Assembly (NCBI RefSeq): GCF_017741935.1
Contig: NZ_JAGHMH010000028.1
Span: forward strand, 62,001 to 126,000
Length of the DNA: 64,000 nucleotides
Direction of reading: 5' to 3'
From: Rhizobium sp. 16-449-1b
GTDB lineage: Bacteria > Pseudomonadota > Alphaproteobacteria > Rhizobiales > Rhizobiaceae
Positions 37,554 through 46,254 of the stretch are shown piece by piece. The position numbers and the translations under genes are program-made. The notes beneath the pieces were generated by a model, which did not search any database, was not told the DNA's origin, and was given only the letters and a program-made list of their open reading frames with translations. Every line of letters begins with the position of its first letter. Position 1 is the stretch's first letter.

Positions 37554-37742
37554 ATGAACTACATTTATCTCCATCGCCTGTATGCCAAACGGGCGGAGCT
37601 TGAAGCCAAGCTTGAACTCTACGATGCGCGCGATTGCTTCGGGGACGAGGATGTCAACGACGGCACTGATCGTGAGTTGCGCTTGAGGATCGAGGAAATC
37701 TCGGCGGAGATTGATACGCTCGAACATTCCCGCGTAGGATAG
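37554..37742 (+). CDS. Small coiled-coil protein, probably stress-induced
   Basis: Protein of 62 residues beginning MNYIYLHRLYAKRAELEAKL. It is almost wholly helical and charged, with two heptad-like stretches (about 8-24 and 38-58) separated by an acidic segment (CFGDEDVNDGTD). It could form a hairpin of two antiparallel helices. I recognise no family. The start at 37554 is chosen because it has GCGAGAAG upstream and follows the EcfG-type promoter at 37494-37518 at a normal distance. Confidence 0.66.
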   Translation: MNYIYLHRLYAKRAELEAKLELYDARDCFGDEDVNDGTDRELRLRIEEISAEIDTLEHSRVG

Positions 37743-37748
37743 CGCCCG

Positions 37749-38186
37749 CTAGCTGATGGCATCAAGCAGTTCGATCGTGCGAAGGTCGAACGATCCGTCG
37801 TAAAATTGGTCGATAACCCGGTGGAAAGGCGATCCGTGATCGCTGACCGCCGCGAAGAGCGTCATCGACGACCGGAGCTTGTGATCATCCGGCGAGCCGA
37901 AGACCTCATGCGCGGATTTTCCATCGATCGATAATACGACTTCGACGCAGCGTAACAGCCGAGCGCCGAGAATGGGATCGGCCAGATAGGCCGAGGCCTC
38001 GCCGGCCGAGCGAATGGCGTATTTCTCCGCCATTGGCGACGTGCCGAGACCGGCCATTTGCGGAAAGATGAACCACATCCAGTGCGAACGCTTGCGGCCA
38101 TTCCTGAGCTCCGCAAGCGCACGATCATAGACACCGTTTTGAGCGTCGATGAAGCGATCGAGATCGTAGTCGATATCAGCGGACAT
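37749..38186 (-). CDS. DUF1810 family protein
   Basis: Protein of 145 residues matching the DUF1810 pattern: DLDRFIDAQNGVYDRALAEL at the start, then RKRSHWMWFIFPQMAGLG, with the conserved HWMWFIFPQ, and a helical remainder ending FDLRTIELL. The family is cytoplasmic and of unknown biochemical role. GGGGAGGGC lies just before the start. It is convergent with the 62-residue protein gene and stands alone. Confidence 0.93.
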   Translation of the reverse strand: MSADIDYDLDRFIDAQNGVYDRALAELRNGRKRSHWMWFIFPQMAGLGTSPMAEKYAIRSAGEASAYLADPILGARLLRCVEVVLSIDGKSAHEVFGSPDDHKLRSSMTLFAAVSDHGSPFHRVIDQFYDGSFDLRTIELLDAIS

Positions 38187-38262
38187 GATGCCCTCCCCCG
38201 ACTAGAACTATGTCACGATCGCCGTTTCTCCAGTTTAAGCCGGAAGAACTCAGGACAAGTCC

Positions 38263-38574
38263 TCAGCAGGACTTGTCGGGATAGGGGCTGTGCTCTCGGC
38301 AATAATCCAGCGACGGGCCAGAATCCGAGATCGCCCCGACGGGGGCGAGATCGACCGCCGATGCCGTCGAGGTGTTCATATGCGCGACATACCCCGCCGC
38401 GCCAAGAACCAGCAGGGCTCCAACGATCATAAACCGCTCCGACACCGATGGCCGGCTGGTTGCCTTGATGTGTTCCACGTATTCGCGCTCGCCCATACCG
38501 TCCAACTCTTCGTCCGTTGCATGATGATGGACCGTGTCGCCGCGAGGGGCGCTCCAGCTGTCTACATCTCTCAT
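38263..38574 (-). CDS. Hypothetical single-pass membrane protein
   Basis: Protein of 103 residues. The N-terminal half is acidic and cytoplasmic-looking (HHHATDEELDGMGEREYVEH). One membrane helix (about 48-66, FMIVGALLVLGAAGYVAHM) is followed by a short outside tail ending DYCREHSPYPDKSC, with two cysteines able to pair. AGGAGC lies 6 bases before the start. No family is recognised. Confidence 0.72.
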   Translation of the reverse strand: MRDVDSWSAPRGDTVHHHATDEELDGMGEREYVEHIKATSRPSVSERFMIVGALLVLGAAGYVAHMNTSTASAVDLAPVGAISDSGPSLDYCREHSPYPDKSC

Positions 38575-38797
38575 TGTCTTGCTCCTGAAATCCGCGCGAG
38601 GTGCCTACAACATCCCTCGACCCGTGGCGTCTTTCGCGCATTCCCCATATGTGGTGGCAACCGCCACGGTTGAAGGCCGGATACGCAAACTCAGTGTTCA
38701 TAAAATCGAACCAATCGGTTTGATCTGGCTTCAAGGGCTTGGCACTTCGAGGAAATTCGGCTTAGGTCGGGTATTCATCCAGACCACGGACACTGAC

Positions 38798-40171
38798 ATG
38801 ACGAAATCATTTGGGGCGATGTCGATCGCGCAACTTTCCGTTCTCATCCAGAATGGCGCCGCCGATCCGGTCGAGGTTACCGAGGCGGTGCTTGAAGGCA
38901 TCGAGGCGCATCCAGATCAGACGATCTTCACCGAACTGCTGACTGAGCGCGCGCTTGAAGAGGCCAAGGCGTCCTCGGCGCGGCTAAAGGCCGGCCAGTC
39001 GCGCGGGTTGCTTGAGGGCATTCCCGCTGCCTGGAAGGACCTGTTCGACATCAAGGGGCGCGCGACGACGGCCGGCTCCAAGGTTCTGCGAAATGCCCCA
39101 GTCGCAGAAGATGACGCCGCTGTCGTGAGCGCTCTAGCCCAAGCCGGCATGATCGCCGTTGGCTGCACCAACATGAGCGAATTCGCCTTTTCAGGACTCG
39201 GCATAAACCCGCATTACGGCACGCCGCACAATCCGCGCGGCAAGGATGAGCCACGTATTCCCGGCGGCTCTTCTTCAGGCGCTGGTGCCGCGGTGGCCGC
39301 GGGGCTCGTCCCGGTTGCGATCGGCACCGACACGGGCGGATCGGTCCGCATCCCCGCCGCCTTCAATGGCGTCGTCGGCTACAAGGCAACACGCGGGCGC
39401 TACCCTATGGGCGGTGTCTTTCCGCTGGCGAAAAGCCTGGATTCGCTCGGCCCCCTTTGCCGCACCGTTCAGGACGCGATCTGGGTCGACGCGGCCATGC
39501 GCGGCCTGACCGCCGCTCCCACCATCACCCCGAGCTCGCTTCGGGCACTGGATGTGGTCATTCCTGATAATGTCGTGTTCGATGGCGCCGAGGCCGGCGT
39601 CGTCGCAGCCTTCGAGCAAAGCGTGGAGTGGTTGATCGCGGAAGGTGCGTCCGTCACCCGCGTCAACATCCCGGCGTTCGACGAAATCCTCGCCCTCATG
39701 GGCAAATACGGCAGCCTGGTGACCGCGGAAGCCTTCGCGCTTCATCGCGAGCGCCTCGCCGGGCCGGAAGCAGATCAAATGGACCACCGCGTCGTGCAAC
39801 GCACCCGCCTTGGTCAGACGATCACCATGCCCGACTACATCGCCATTATCGAAGCGCGCGAGCGGCTGATCGCGGAGGTCAACAGCCTAGTCGGCGACAG
39901 CCTCGTCGCCTATCCGACCGTCGCCCATGTCGCGCCGCCGATCGCCGCCCTTGAAGCAAACGATGATCTGTTCTTCGCGACCAATGGCAAGACCTTGCGC
40001 AACACCATGCTCGGCAACTTCCTAGACTGGTGTGGTGTGTCGATCCCTTGCGGGACCGGCGACGCGGATATGCCGGTCGGCCTGCTGCTTTCGGCAACCG
40101 CCGGCCGCGACGAGGCGCTGCTTGCCGCCAGCCTTTCGGCGGAAGCTGTGATCACGGGAGATTCCGTTTGA
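38798..40171 (+). CDS. Amidase (amidase-signature family)
   Basis: Amide hydrolase of 457 residues from the ATG at 38798, which begins MTKSFGAMSIAQLSVLI; the open frame further upstream is not protein-like. The Ser-cisSer-Lys triad is present: the lysine in AAWKDLFDIKG, the first serine in GGSSSGAGAAVAAG and the nucleophile region in GTDTGGSVRIPAAF. Substrate unknown. It is the first gene of an operon with a TIM-barrel isomerase (53 bases later) and an HpcH aldolase, which suggests catabolism of an amide-bearing compound. No strong ribosome site is seen. GatA is unlikely because GatB and GatC are absent. Confidence 0.87.
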   Translation: MTKSFGAMSIAQLSVLIQNGAADPVEVTEAVLEGIEAHPDQTIFTELLTERALEEAKASSARLKAGQSRGLLEGIPAAWKDLFDIKGRATTAGSKVLRNAPVAEDDAAVVSALAQAGMIAVGCTNMSEFAFSGLGINPHYGTPHNPRGKDEPRIPGGSSSGAGAAVAAGLVPVAIGTDTGGSVRIPAAFNGVVGYKATRGRYPMGGVFPLAKSLDSLGPLCRTVQDAIWVDAAMRGLTAAPTITPSSLRALDVVIPDNVVFDGAEAGVVAAFEQSVEWLIAEGASVTRVNIPAFDEILALMGKYGSLVTAEAFALHRERLAGPEADQMDHRVVQRTRLGQTITMPDYIAIIEARERLIAEVNSLVGDSLVAYPTVAHVAPPIAALEANDDLFFATNGKTLRNTMLGNFLDWCGVSIPCGTGDADMPVGLLLSATAGRDEALLAASLSAEAVITGDSV

Positions 40172-40223
40172 AATTCCAAGGCGTTGCTGCCTAGATAAGG
40201 CGGGAACGAGGAGGAGGAATGGA

Positions 40224-41084
40224 ATGATCGAGGATATCGAGAACGGGCGGTTCGCCGTCTCCACGTGGTCGCTGCACCGGGCGCTGGGAGCCGTCTATCC
40301 CTACAGCCCCGATCCGACCAAGAGCGCGGCACCGCAGGAGCCTTACGGCCTCGGCAGCGTCGAGCTGATCGACGTTCCGCGCCAGCTTGCCGATCGCGGT
40401 ATCCACAGGCTGGAAATCTGCTCCTTCCATCTGCCGAGCCTCGACGCGGACTATCTGCGGCGGCTGCGCGCTGCGCTCGATCAGTCCGGCGTCATGCTCC
40501 AGACCTTGCTGGTCGAGGATGGCGACCCGAGCAACCCCGAGACGGCCGAGCGCGATATCCGCTGGATCGCCAGCTGGATCGAGATCGCAACGGCGCTTGG
40601 CGCGAGAAACATGCGCGTCATCGCGGGAAAGCAGCAGCCGAGCGACGAGAACCTCGCGCGCTCGTCGGGACATCTCTCATGGCTGGCGGAGCAGGCCGAG
40701 GAGAGCGGCATTCGTGTCGTCACCGAAAACTGGTTCGACCTCCTGCCGTCGCCGCGAGAAATGAACTGGCTGCTTGACGATCTCGCCGGCAAGGTTGGCC
40801 TCAACGGCGATCTCGGCAATTGGTCGGCGCCGGACAAATATGCCGGTCTGGCGGACATCATGCGCCGCGCCGAGATCTGCCACGCCAAGGCCAACTATAC
40901 TGCATCCGGCATGGACACCCAGGACTACGGCAAGTGCCTGGAGGCCTGCCGACAGGCCGGATACGCCGGTCCCTACACACTGATCTACGATTCGCCGTTC
41001 TTCCCCGACGAATGGGACGGCATCCTTCTTCAGAAGGCCTTTATCGAGCAATTCCATCAAGATGAGCAGCGCGCCACGGGCTGA
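40224..41084 (+). CDS. Sugar phosphate isomerase/epimerase-family TIM barrel
   Basis: Protein of 286 residues of the AP-endonuclease-2/xylose-isomerase-like TIM-barrel superfamily (IolE/IolI/hydroxypyruvate isomerase-like). Typical strands are FAVSTWSLHRAL, IHRLEICSFHLPSL, MRVIAGKQQP, IRVVTENWFDLLPS, GDLGNW and CHAKANYTAS, giving the Glu, Asp and His metal ligands. The reaction is not identifiable. It sits between the amidase and aldolase genes on one transcript and ends 19 bases before the aldolase start. Confidence 0.85.
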   Translation: MIEDIENGRFAVSTWSLHRALGAVYPYSPDPTKSAAPQEPYGLGSVELIDVPRQLADRGIHRLEICSFHLPSLDADYLRRLRAALDQSGVMLQTLLVEDGDPSNPETAERDIRWIASWIEIATALGARNMRVIAGKQQPSDENLARSSGHLSWLAEQAEESGIRVVTENWFDLLPSPREMNWLLDDLAGKVGLNGDLGNWSAPDKYAGLADIMRRAEICHAKANYTASGMDTQDYGKCLEACRQAGYAGPYTLIYDSPFFPDEWDGILLQKAFIEQFHQDEQRATG

Positions 41085-41103
41085 GCTGCGGAAGGAGACT
41101 GGC

Positions 41104-41901
41104 ATGCCTGGTTCAACTGCGATCAACGACTTTTCCAAGCGCCTCAGGTCGGGCGAAAGCGGTGGTCTGATTTCGGCCTGGATCGGCATACCCGATCCGC
41201 TCTTCGTCAATCATCTCTCGCAAGAGGCGTTTGACGCCGTCGTGCTAGATATGCAGCACGGCGTCTGGGACATGGTCTCGGCCGCAAACGGCATTGGGCA
41301 GGGCAGGCTGGCCGGCAAGCCGGTGATGGCGCGCATTCCCGTCGGCGATTTCTCGACGGCCTCTCGGCTGCTCGATGCCGGCGCGTCTGGGATCATCGCG
41401 CCGATGATCAATTCGGTCGCGGATGCGCATGCCCTGGTCAAGGCGACCAAGTACCCACCGCTCGGCGAGCGCAGCTGGGGACCGACGCTGGCGATGAACC
41501 ATACGGGCCTCGCTGCAACGACCTACCTAGCGACAGCAAACATGGAGACCGTCGCGATCGCCATGATCGAGACCCGGGCAGCGCTCGATGCTGCCGACGA
41601 CATTCTCAGCGTTGATGGCATCGACGGCATCTTTATCGGCCCATCGGACCTTTCCATCGCGCTATCGAACGGCGCAAAGCTGGCGCCCGATACGGCGGAG
41701 ATGGATGTCGTGCTGAAGCAGTTGCTCGATCGCTGCCGTGCGCATGGCAAGTTCGCCTGCATCTTCGGCAGCAATGGCGAGCGCGCCGGGCAACTGCTGA
41801 AGATGGGCTTCGATCTCGTTATCGCGGGCGCGGACACGCAACAGCTTCGCTCGGGCGCCGCGAACGCCATCGCCGCAGCGCGCAAAGGCCAGGCCGGCTG
41901 A
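41104..41901 (+). CDS. HpcH/HpaI-family aldolase
   Basis: Class II pyruvate-type aldolase of 265 residues. The family landmarks are ISAWIGIPDPLFVNHLSQEAFDAVVLDMQHG, MARIPVGDFSTASRLLDAGASGIIAPMI, MIETRAAL and GIDGIFIGPSDLSIALS. It would cleave or form a 2-keto-3-deoxy acid. The start at 41104 (MPGSTAIND) has GGAAGGAG 7 bases upstream; the frame from 41062 overlaps the isomerase and is unlikely. It is the last gene of the amidase operon and converges with the methyltransferase-like gene. Confidence 0.92.
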   Translation: MPGSTAINDFSKRLRSGESGGLISAWIGIPDPLFVNHLSQEAFDAVVLDMQHGVWDMVSAANGIGQGRLAGKPVMARIPVGDFSTASRLLDAGASGIIAPMINSVADAHALVKATKYPPLGERSWGPTLAMNHTGLAATTYLATANMETVAIAMIETRAALDAADDILSVDGIDGIFIGPSDLSIALSNGAKLAPDTAEMDVVLKQLLDRCRAHGKFACIFGSNGERAGQLLKMGFDLVIAGADTQQLRSGAANAIAAARKGQAG

Positions 41902-41902
41902 G

Positions 41903-42577
41903 TTACTTTTTCTGTGCCAGCCAGATGACGTGGCGCGCGCCGCCACGTTTTCCGTTGGCGCGGGAATTGACGGCCTCGACCGCAAAGCCACTGTCGCGCA
42001 CCCGGCGCGTGAAGCTGGCATCAGGGCCGGATGACCAGACGGCCAGCACGCCACCGGGACGCAGCGCCTCGCGTGCGGCCTTCAGCCCGGCGAAATCATA
42101 GAGCCCATCGTTCGATTGGCGGGTCAGCCCATCCGGCCCGTTGTCGACATCAAGCAGGATAGCGTCGAATTTTGCCCGGCTCGCGCGAATGAGCTCGGAG
42201 ACATCCCCCTGATGAATGTCGACGCGAGGGTCATCGAGACATCCCTTGAACACCTCGGCCATCGGCCCCCTCGCCCAACTGACGACGGCAGGCACCAGTT
42301 CGGCGACGACAATAGTCGCGTCCTTGGGCACGACGGCGAGCGCGGCGCGCAGCGTGAAGCCCATGCCGAGACCGCCGATCAGGATGCTCGGACGCGGCCG
42401 GCCCTTGAGCTTGTCGTAGGAGAGCGTCGCGAGCGCTTCCTCGGAGCCAGACAAGCGGCTGTTCATCAGCTCGTTCGATCCGAGCATGATGGAGAATTCG
42501 CTGCCGCGCTGCTTCAGGCGCAGTTCGCCGGCCTCGCCGGGAATTTGAGCAGAATCGAGCTGAATCCAGGGCAGCAT
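41903..42577 (-). CDS. Spermidine synthase-like / methyltransferase-fold protein
   Basis: Protein of 224 residues from the ATG at 42577 (MLPWIQLDSAQIPG), preceded by GAGG; upstream sequence in the same frame is not protein-like. The Rossmann-type nucleotide motif is LIGGLGMGFTLRAAL, followed by VAELVPAVVSWARG, AILLDVDNGPDGL and GGVLAVWSSG, matching the spermidine-synthase-like fold. The catalytic aspartate pair of true spermidine synthases is incomplete, so a different transferase reaction is likely. It begins 92 bases after the end of the small secreted protein gene. Confidence 0.83.
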   Translation of the reverse strand: MLPWIQLDSAQIPGEAGELRLKQRGSEFSIMLGSNELMNSRLSGSEEALATLSYDKLKGRPRPSILIGGLGMGFTLRAALAVVPKDATIVVAELVPAVVSWARGPMAEVFKGCLDDPRVDIHQGDVSELIRASRAKFDAILLDVDNGPDGLTRQSNDGLYDFAGLKAAREALRPGGVLAVWSSGPDASFTRRVRDSGFAVEAVNSRANGKRGGARHVIWLAQKK

Positions 42578-42668
42578 GTCGTAGGCCTCGCGTTGAGCCG
42601 CCCCACTAGCACAAAAGATCGCGCCAACGAAACGCAAACACGAGGCTGTAAGCCAGGCACCGGTCGGA

Positions 42669-42959
42669 TCACTGGCCGTTGATGCAGGCCGGATTGGTGG
42701 ACTTGCGGTTGGCCGCATTGCGCTGATTGGGTGGGCAGCGTGTCCACTGGACCGGTGCCGAGCCTGCGGTGCTTCCAGTCTCGAAGGAATCGAGAGGAAT
42801 GGAAAGGCCGCCGCTCGGCTGTTCGTCCTTCGGGCCGGTTCCAAGCGGGGCGGAACCGTCGAAACGGCCACTGCTATCCATGCCCATGTTCATCTGCGCG
42901 AACGCACTGCCGGCAAAGCCCATGATGACGATTGAGGTAACTGCGAGAAGCTTGCGCAT
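42669..42959 (-). CDS. Small secreted protein
   Basis: Protein of 96 residues with a clear signal peptide (MRKLLAVTSIVIMGFAGSAFA/QMN) and AAGGAG 8 bases before the start. The mature part is Gly/Ser/Pro-rich and low in secondary structure, with two cysteines (TRCPPN and NPACING) near the C-terminus. No family recognised. It is flanked by the ThuA gene upstream and the spermidine-synthase-like gene downstream on the same strand. Confidence 0.8.
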   Translation of the reverse strand: MRKLLAVTSIVIMGFAGSAFAQMNMGMDSSGRFDGSAPLGTGPKDEQPSGGLSIPLDSFETGSTAGSAPVQWTRCPPNQRNAANRKSTNPACINGQ

Positions 42960-43049
42960 GCTGGAAACTCCTTCACGTTGAATACCATGAAGAAATAGCG
43001 CGCGGCCGGATAGTTTCCAACCGCGTGCTACTACCTATTTCGCGCGAGC

Positions 43050-43691
43050 TCAGCGCGCCGCCCAGTTGGCGCCCCGGCGGAAGATGGTGCGCATTTCCGG
43101 CACGGAAAACTCCTTGGCCTGATGCCCGAGCGAGGAATAGAAGACGCGCCCCTTTCCGTATTTCCGCTTCCAGGCAACCGGCATCACCACGCCATCGATC
43201 CAATAGGCGTGATCGCCGGTAAAGGTCGTCGTCGCCAGTACCTCGTTGGAGGGGTCGACATGCATGTAATATTGCTCCGACGTGTAGTCGAAGTCGGCAA
43301 TGCCTTCCATGACCGGATCGTCAGGGCGGGTAATGTTGACCCTGTAGTCGATGATATTGCCGGGATGCGCGACCCACTGGCCGCCGACGATGAACTGGTA
43401 TTCCACGCATTCGCGGAAGCTGTCGCCGGCCCCGCCATGATAACCGGCCAGACCGACACCGCCTTCGATCGCGGCGGCAAGGTTCTTGATCTCTTCCTTC
43501 TCGATCTTCGACATGGTCACGATCGGCACGACCAGCGAAAGGTCGTGCACAGAAGGGTCGGCGAAAGCCTCGGTCGTATGCTCGACATAGACCTTGAAGC
43601 CGTCTTCCTCGAGTATGTCCTTGACGATGGCGGCGCATTCCTGCGGCTCGTGGCCGCTCCATCCGCCCCAAACGATCAGTGCTTCACGCAT
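43050..43691 (-). CDS. ThuA-domain protein
   Basis: Protein of 213 residues with the class I glutamine-amidotransferase-like ThuA fold. The landmarks are ALIVWGGWSGHEPQECA, VGLAGYHGGAGDSF and VMPVAWKRKYGKGRVFYSSLGH. ThuA works in trehalose and related disaccharide catabolism in Sinorhizobium meliloti, where it helps make 3-keto-sugars. The start has GAGGAGGAAG. It lies 19 bases after the Gfo/Idh/MocA oxidoreductase gene, and the pair is typical of 3-keto-sugar modules. Confidence 0.92.
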   Translation of the reverse strand: MREALIVWGGWSGHEPQECAAIVKDILEEDGFKVYVEHTTEAFADPSVHDLSLVVPIVTMSKIEKEEIKNLAAAIEGGVGLAGYHGGAGDSFRECVEYQFIVGGQWVAHPGNIIDYRVNITRPDDPVMEGIADFDYTSEQYYMHVDPSNEVLATTTFTGDHAYWIDGVVMPVAWKRKYGKGRVFYSSLGHQAKEFSVPEMRTIFRRGANWAAR

Positions 43692-43710
43692 TAAACTTCC
43701 TCCTCAATAA

Positions 43711-44811
43711 TTACTTGCCCAGACGTCCGTCGACGAGGGATTCCGAGATCGGCGCCGGTCTTTCCGTCTGCGTTGATATCGCCACGGTGCGGCCGGTGTC
43801 TGATGCGGTCTGGAACGCTTCCATGACCTCCAGCACGTGCAGCGCCAGGCTGCCGTTCGCGCGATGCGGCCGGTTCTCACGGATCGCATAAGCGAGATCG
43901 GCGACGCCGATCGACCGGTAGTTTCCATCGGCATAGGGCGCCGTCAGCGGCTGGCTCTCGAACGAGCCGCCCTTGCGTAGGAGCTCGACTTCACCGCCGA
44001 AGTGATTGGGATCGGGCACGATCAACGTTCCCTCGGTCCCGTAGATCTCGAGCGGCACGTGTTTGTGGCCCGCCACGTCGAAACTCATGCCGATCTGCAC
44101 GACAGCACCGTTGGCAAAAGCCATCAGGCCGGACACATGGGTCGGCACATGCACGGGGATATGCTCGCCATTTCGCGGCTCGCTGGTAATGACGCGCTCC
44201 TTGCGCGGCGTGACCGCAAAGCCCGCCACCTGCGCCACCGGTCCGAACAGATTGACGAGATCGGTGATGTAATACGGCCCCATGTCCAGCATCGGCCCGC
44301 CGCCGACCTCGTAGTAGAACGCGGGATTGGGGTGCCAGCGCTCGTGGCCGGGGCACATGAAGGTCGCGGTGCCACCCACCGGCTGGCCGATCACGCCCTG
44401 ATCGATCAGCGCGCGGGCCGTCTGGTGGCCGCCGCCGAGGAAGGTGTCGGGTGCCGCACCGATGCGCAGGCCCTTTGCCTTGGCGGCTTCGGCGAGTTGC
44501 TTGCCTTCGGCGAAGTTGATGCCGAGCGGCTTTTCCGAATAGGTGTGCTTGCCGGCGGCGAGCGCCTGCAGACCCACGGCGACGTGCGCCTTCGGAATGG
44601 TCAGATTGACGATGATCTCGATCGAGGGATCGGCGAAGAGTTCGTCGACGCTTCTGGCCGGCACGTTGAACTCAGCCGCCTTTGCCTGCGCGAGCTCGCT
44701 GTTGAGATCCGCCACGCCCCTGATGTCGAGAATGGGGAAAGACGCCATGGCCTTCAGGTACGCGCCCGATATGTTGCCGCATCCGATGATGCCTATGCCG
44801 ACTTTATCCAT
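43711..44811 (-). CDS. Gfo/Idh/MocA-family oxidoreductase
   Basis: NAD(P)-dependent sugar dehydrogenase of 366 residues. The nucleotide-binding fold is at the N-terminus (GIGIIGCGNISGAYLKAMA, residues about 4-22), then EKPLGINFAEGKQL, with the family EKP lysine, and GGGPMLDMGPYYITDLVNLFG containing the catalytic Asp and neighbouring Tyr. GGGAGGAAATT precedes the start. It is cotranscribed with ThuA and lies 33 bases after the ROK regulator. Probable role: oxidise a sugar to a 3-keto form taken up by the divergent transporter. Confidence 0.92.
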   Translation of the reverse strand: MDKVGIGIIGCGNISGAYLKAMASFPILDIRGVADLNSELAQAKAAEFNVPARSVDELFADPSIEIIVNLTIPKAHVAVGLQALAAGKHTYSEKPLGINFAEGKQLAEAAKAKGLRIGAAPDTFLGGGHQTARALIDQGVIGQPVGGTATFMCPGHERWHPNPAFYYEVGGGPMLDMGPYYITDLVNLFGPVAQVAGFAVTPRKERVITSEPRNGEHIPVHVPTHVSGLMAFANGAVVQIGMSFDVAGHKHVPLEIYGTEGTLIVPDPNHFGGEVELLRKGGSFESQPLTAPYADGNYRSIGVADLAYAIRENRPHRANGSLALHVLEVMEAFQTASDTGRTVAISTQTERPAPISESLVDGRLGK

Positions 44812-44844
44812 AATTTCCTCCCATAGATTTTGGTTCTGAAAGCG

Positions 44845-46044
44845 TCAGAGCGCCGGGCCCGTGGTGTTCCACGGCGACTCGTAAAGTTCGTAGAGGGCGA
44901 CGGCTGCAGCCCCCTGTGCCCAGAAGTCGTCGCTGGAATCGTCGAAGACGAGTTCCGCGACGCCCCTGAGCGAGGGTGGAATGGCAAGCGCGTAGGCATT
45001 ACGCAGGCTCTCCAGGAAAGGCTCTCCAAGCGCCAGACTGGAGCCCACCAGGATCACGCGCGGTGGCGCGAAGATGGTCACGATATTGGCAACCGCGACG
45101 CCGACAGCCTCCCCCGCCCGGATCGCCGCGCTGATCAGCGCATTGTCTTCCGCCTTGATCAAGGCCTGCGCGTGCGCCATGCCGCGCCCGAGCCGGATCG
45201 CCTCTGCAAATCGCCCGCCCGCCGGCTGCTCGCCCAGAATTTCGCTTTCACCCGCCTGGCTCGACAGCCGCACGATGCCGCGCGGTCCCATGCCAAGCAC
45301 GAGATCGCCGAGATTGTGGCTGAGGCCGCCGGCGCCGCGAAACAGCTGGTTACCATGGAGCACGCCAAGCCCCAGGGTCTGCTCCAGCGAGATCAGCACC
45401 ATGTCTTCGAGATCGCGCGCCTTGCCGAACCAGTGATGCGCCAGGGTGATAGCATGCGCGTCGCTTTCGACGATCGTCGAGGTGTTCAGCCGCGCCGTCA
45501 TCTCGGCGGCGAAATCGACATTGACGTCCCGAAAGATCGGGCTGCTGCGGATGTGGCCTGTCCGATGCTCGATGACACCCGGCAGGCTGAGGCAGACGGT
45601 ATCGACATCCTCAAGCGACAGGCCGGCATCGACGACGCAGCGCCGCACGCCATCTTCGACGAGATCGGCGATGACCGCGATCGGCTGGCGATCGATCCGG
45701 ATCGGCAGGGTGAGGTTCGAGAGCACGTCGCCGCGAAAATCGGTGACGACGAAGACCATGCGACTGGCCGCGATCTTGGCGCCCACGACACGCGCCGCAT
45801 CCGGATTGAGCTCCAGCATGACGCGTGGCCGGCCGCGCGCCGCTTCGTTGCGGATGTCGCCTTCGTGACGCGGCAGGATCAGCCCGTCATCCAGCAGCGA
45901 GGCGGTGATGGCCGAAACCGTGGTGGTCGACAGTTGCGTGCGCTCGCTGATCTCGACGCGCGCGATCGGCCCATGGCGGCGAACCGTGTCGAGCACGTTC
46001 AGGCGATTGATCGCGCGCATCAATTCCGGGTCTGCGGTCTTCAT
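44845..46044 (-). CDS. ROK-family transcriptional regulator
   Basis: Repressor of 399 residues (NagC/XylR type). An N-terminal winged helix (LNVLDTVRRHGPIARVEISERTQLSTTTVSAI) is followed by a ROK sugar-kinase-like domain (ALGLGVLHGNQLFRGAGGLSHNLGD, about 230-255). The zinc-site CxCGxxGCxE consensus is not recognisable in this protein, as in some rhizobial ROK regulators. It is the first gene of the minus-strand unit, diverging from the sugar-binding protein gene, and is the likely sensor of the imported sugar. Confidence 0.88.
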   Translation of the reverse strand: MKTADPELMRAINRLNVLDTVRRHGPIARVEISERTQLSTTTVSAITASLLDDGLILPRHEGDIRNEAARGRPRVMLELNPDAARVVGAKIAASRMVFVVTDFRGDVLSNLTLPIRIDRQPIAVIADLVEDGVRRCVVDAGLSLEDVDTVCLSLPGVIEHRTGHIRSSPIFRDVNVDFAAEMTARLNTSTIVESDAHAITLAHHWFGKARDLEDMVLISLEQTLGLGVLHGNQLFRGAGGLSHNLGDLVLGMGPRGIVRLSSQAGESEILGEQPAGGRFAEAIRLGRGMAHAQALIKAEDNALISAAIRAGEAVGVAVANIVTIFAPPRVILVGSSLALGEPFLESLRNAYALAIPPSLRGVAELVFDDSSDDFWAQGAAAVALYELYESPWNTTGPAL

Positions 46045-46254
46045 CTATTCGTGCACGGCTCTTCTGGCGACCGCCGAAGCAGGTCGGTATTTTTGTCGGA
46101 ATGCGAATTAAATAACGTGGAGATTCAGCCCTCTGTCAAGGCTAATCTGCCAAATTCAACCAAGGGAGTTGACATTCGGTCAAAGCTGCCGATCATTTAA
46201 TCCGCATAAGGGACAAAATTGTAGAGGACGATTTTCCCTTGAGGAGGAGACCTT
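46045..46254 (+). promoter_or_regulatory. Divergent promoter region of the ROK / CUT1 transporter units
   Basis: The clearest element is TTGACA (46169-46174) on the plus strand, 81 bases before the binding-protein start; bases 17-21 downstream of it (TCATTT / TTTAAT) could serve as a poor -10. A strong GAGGAGGAG precedes the ATG at 46255. No perfect operator palindrome is visible. Confidence 0.45.

Noticed and set aside
38534..38797. N-terminal extension of the amidase frame
   Set aside because: The first 88 residues are not like any amidase, and they overlap the divergent membrane-protein gene. The family N-terminus begins at 38798.
42992..43041. GAAATAG / CTATTTC inverted repeat after the ThuA gene
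   Set aside because: Long loop, mismatches in the inner arms and no T-run. Not strong enough for a terminator call.
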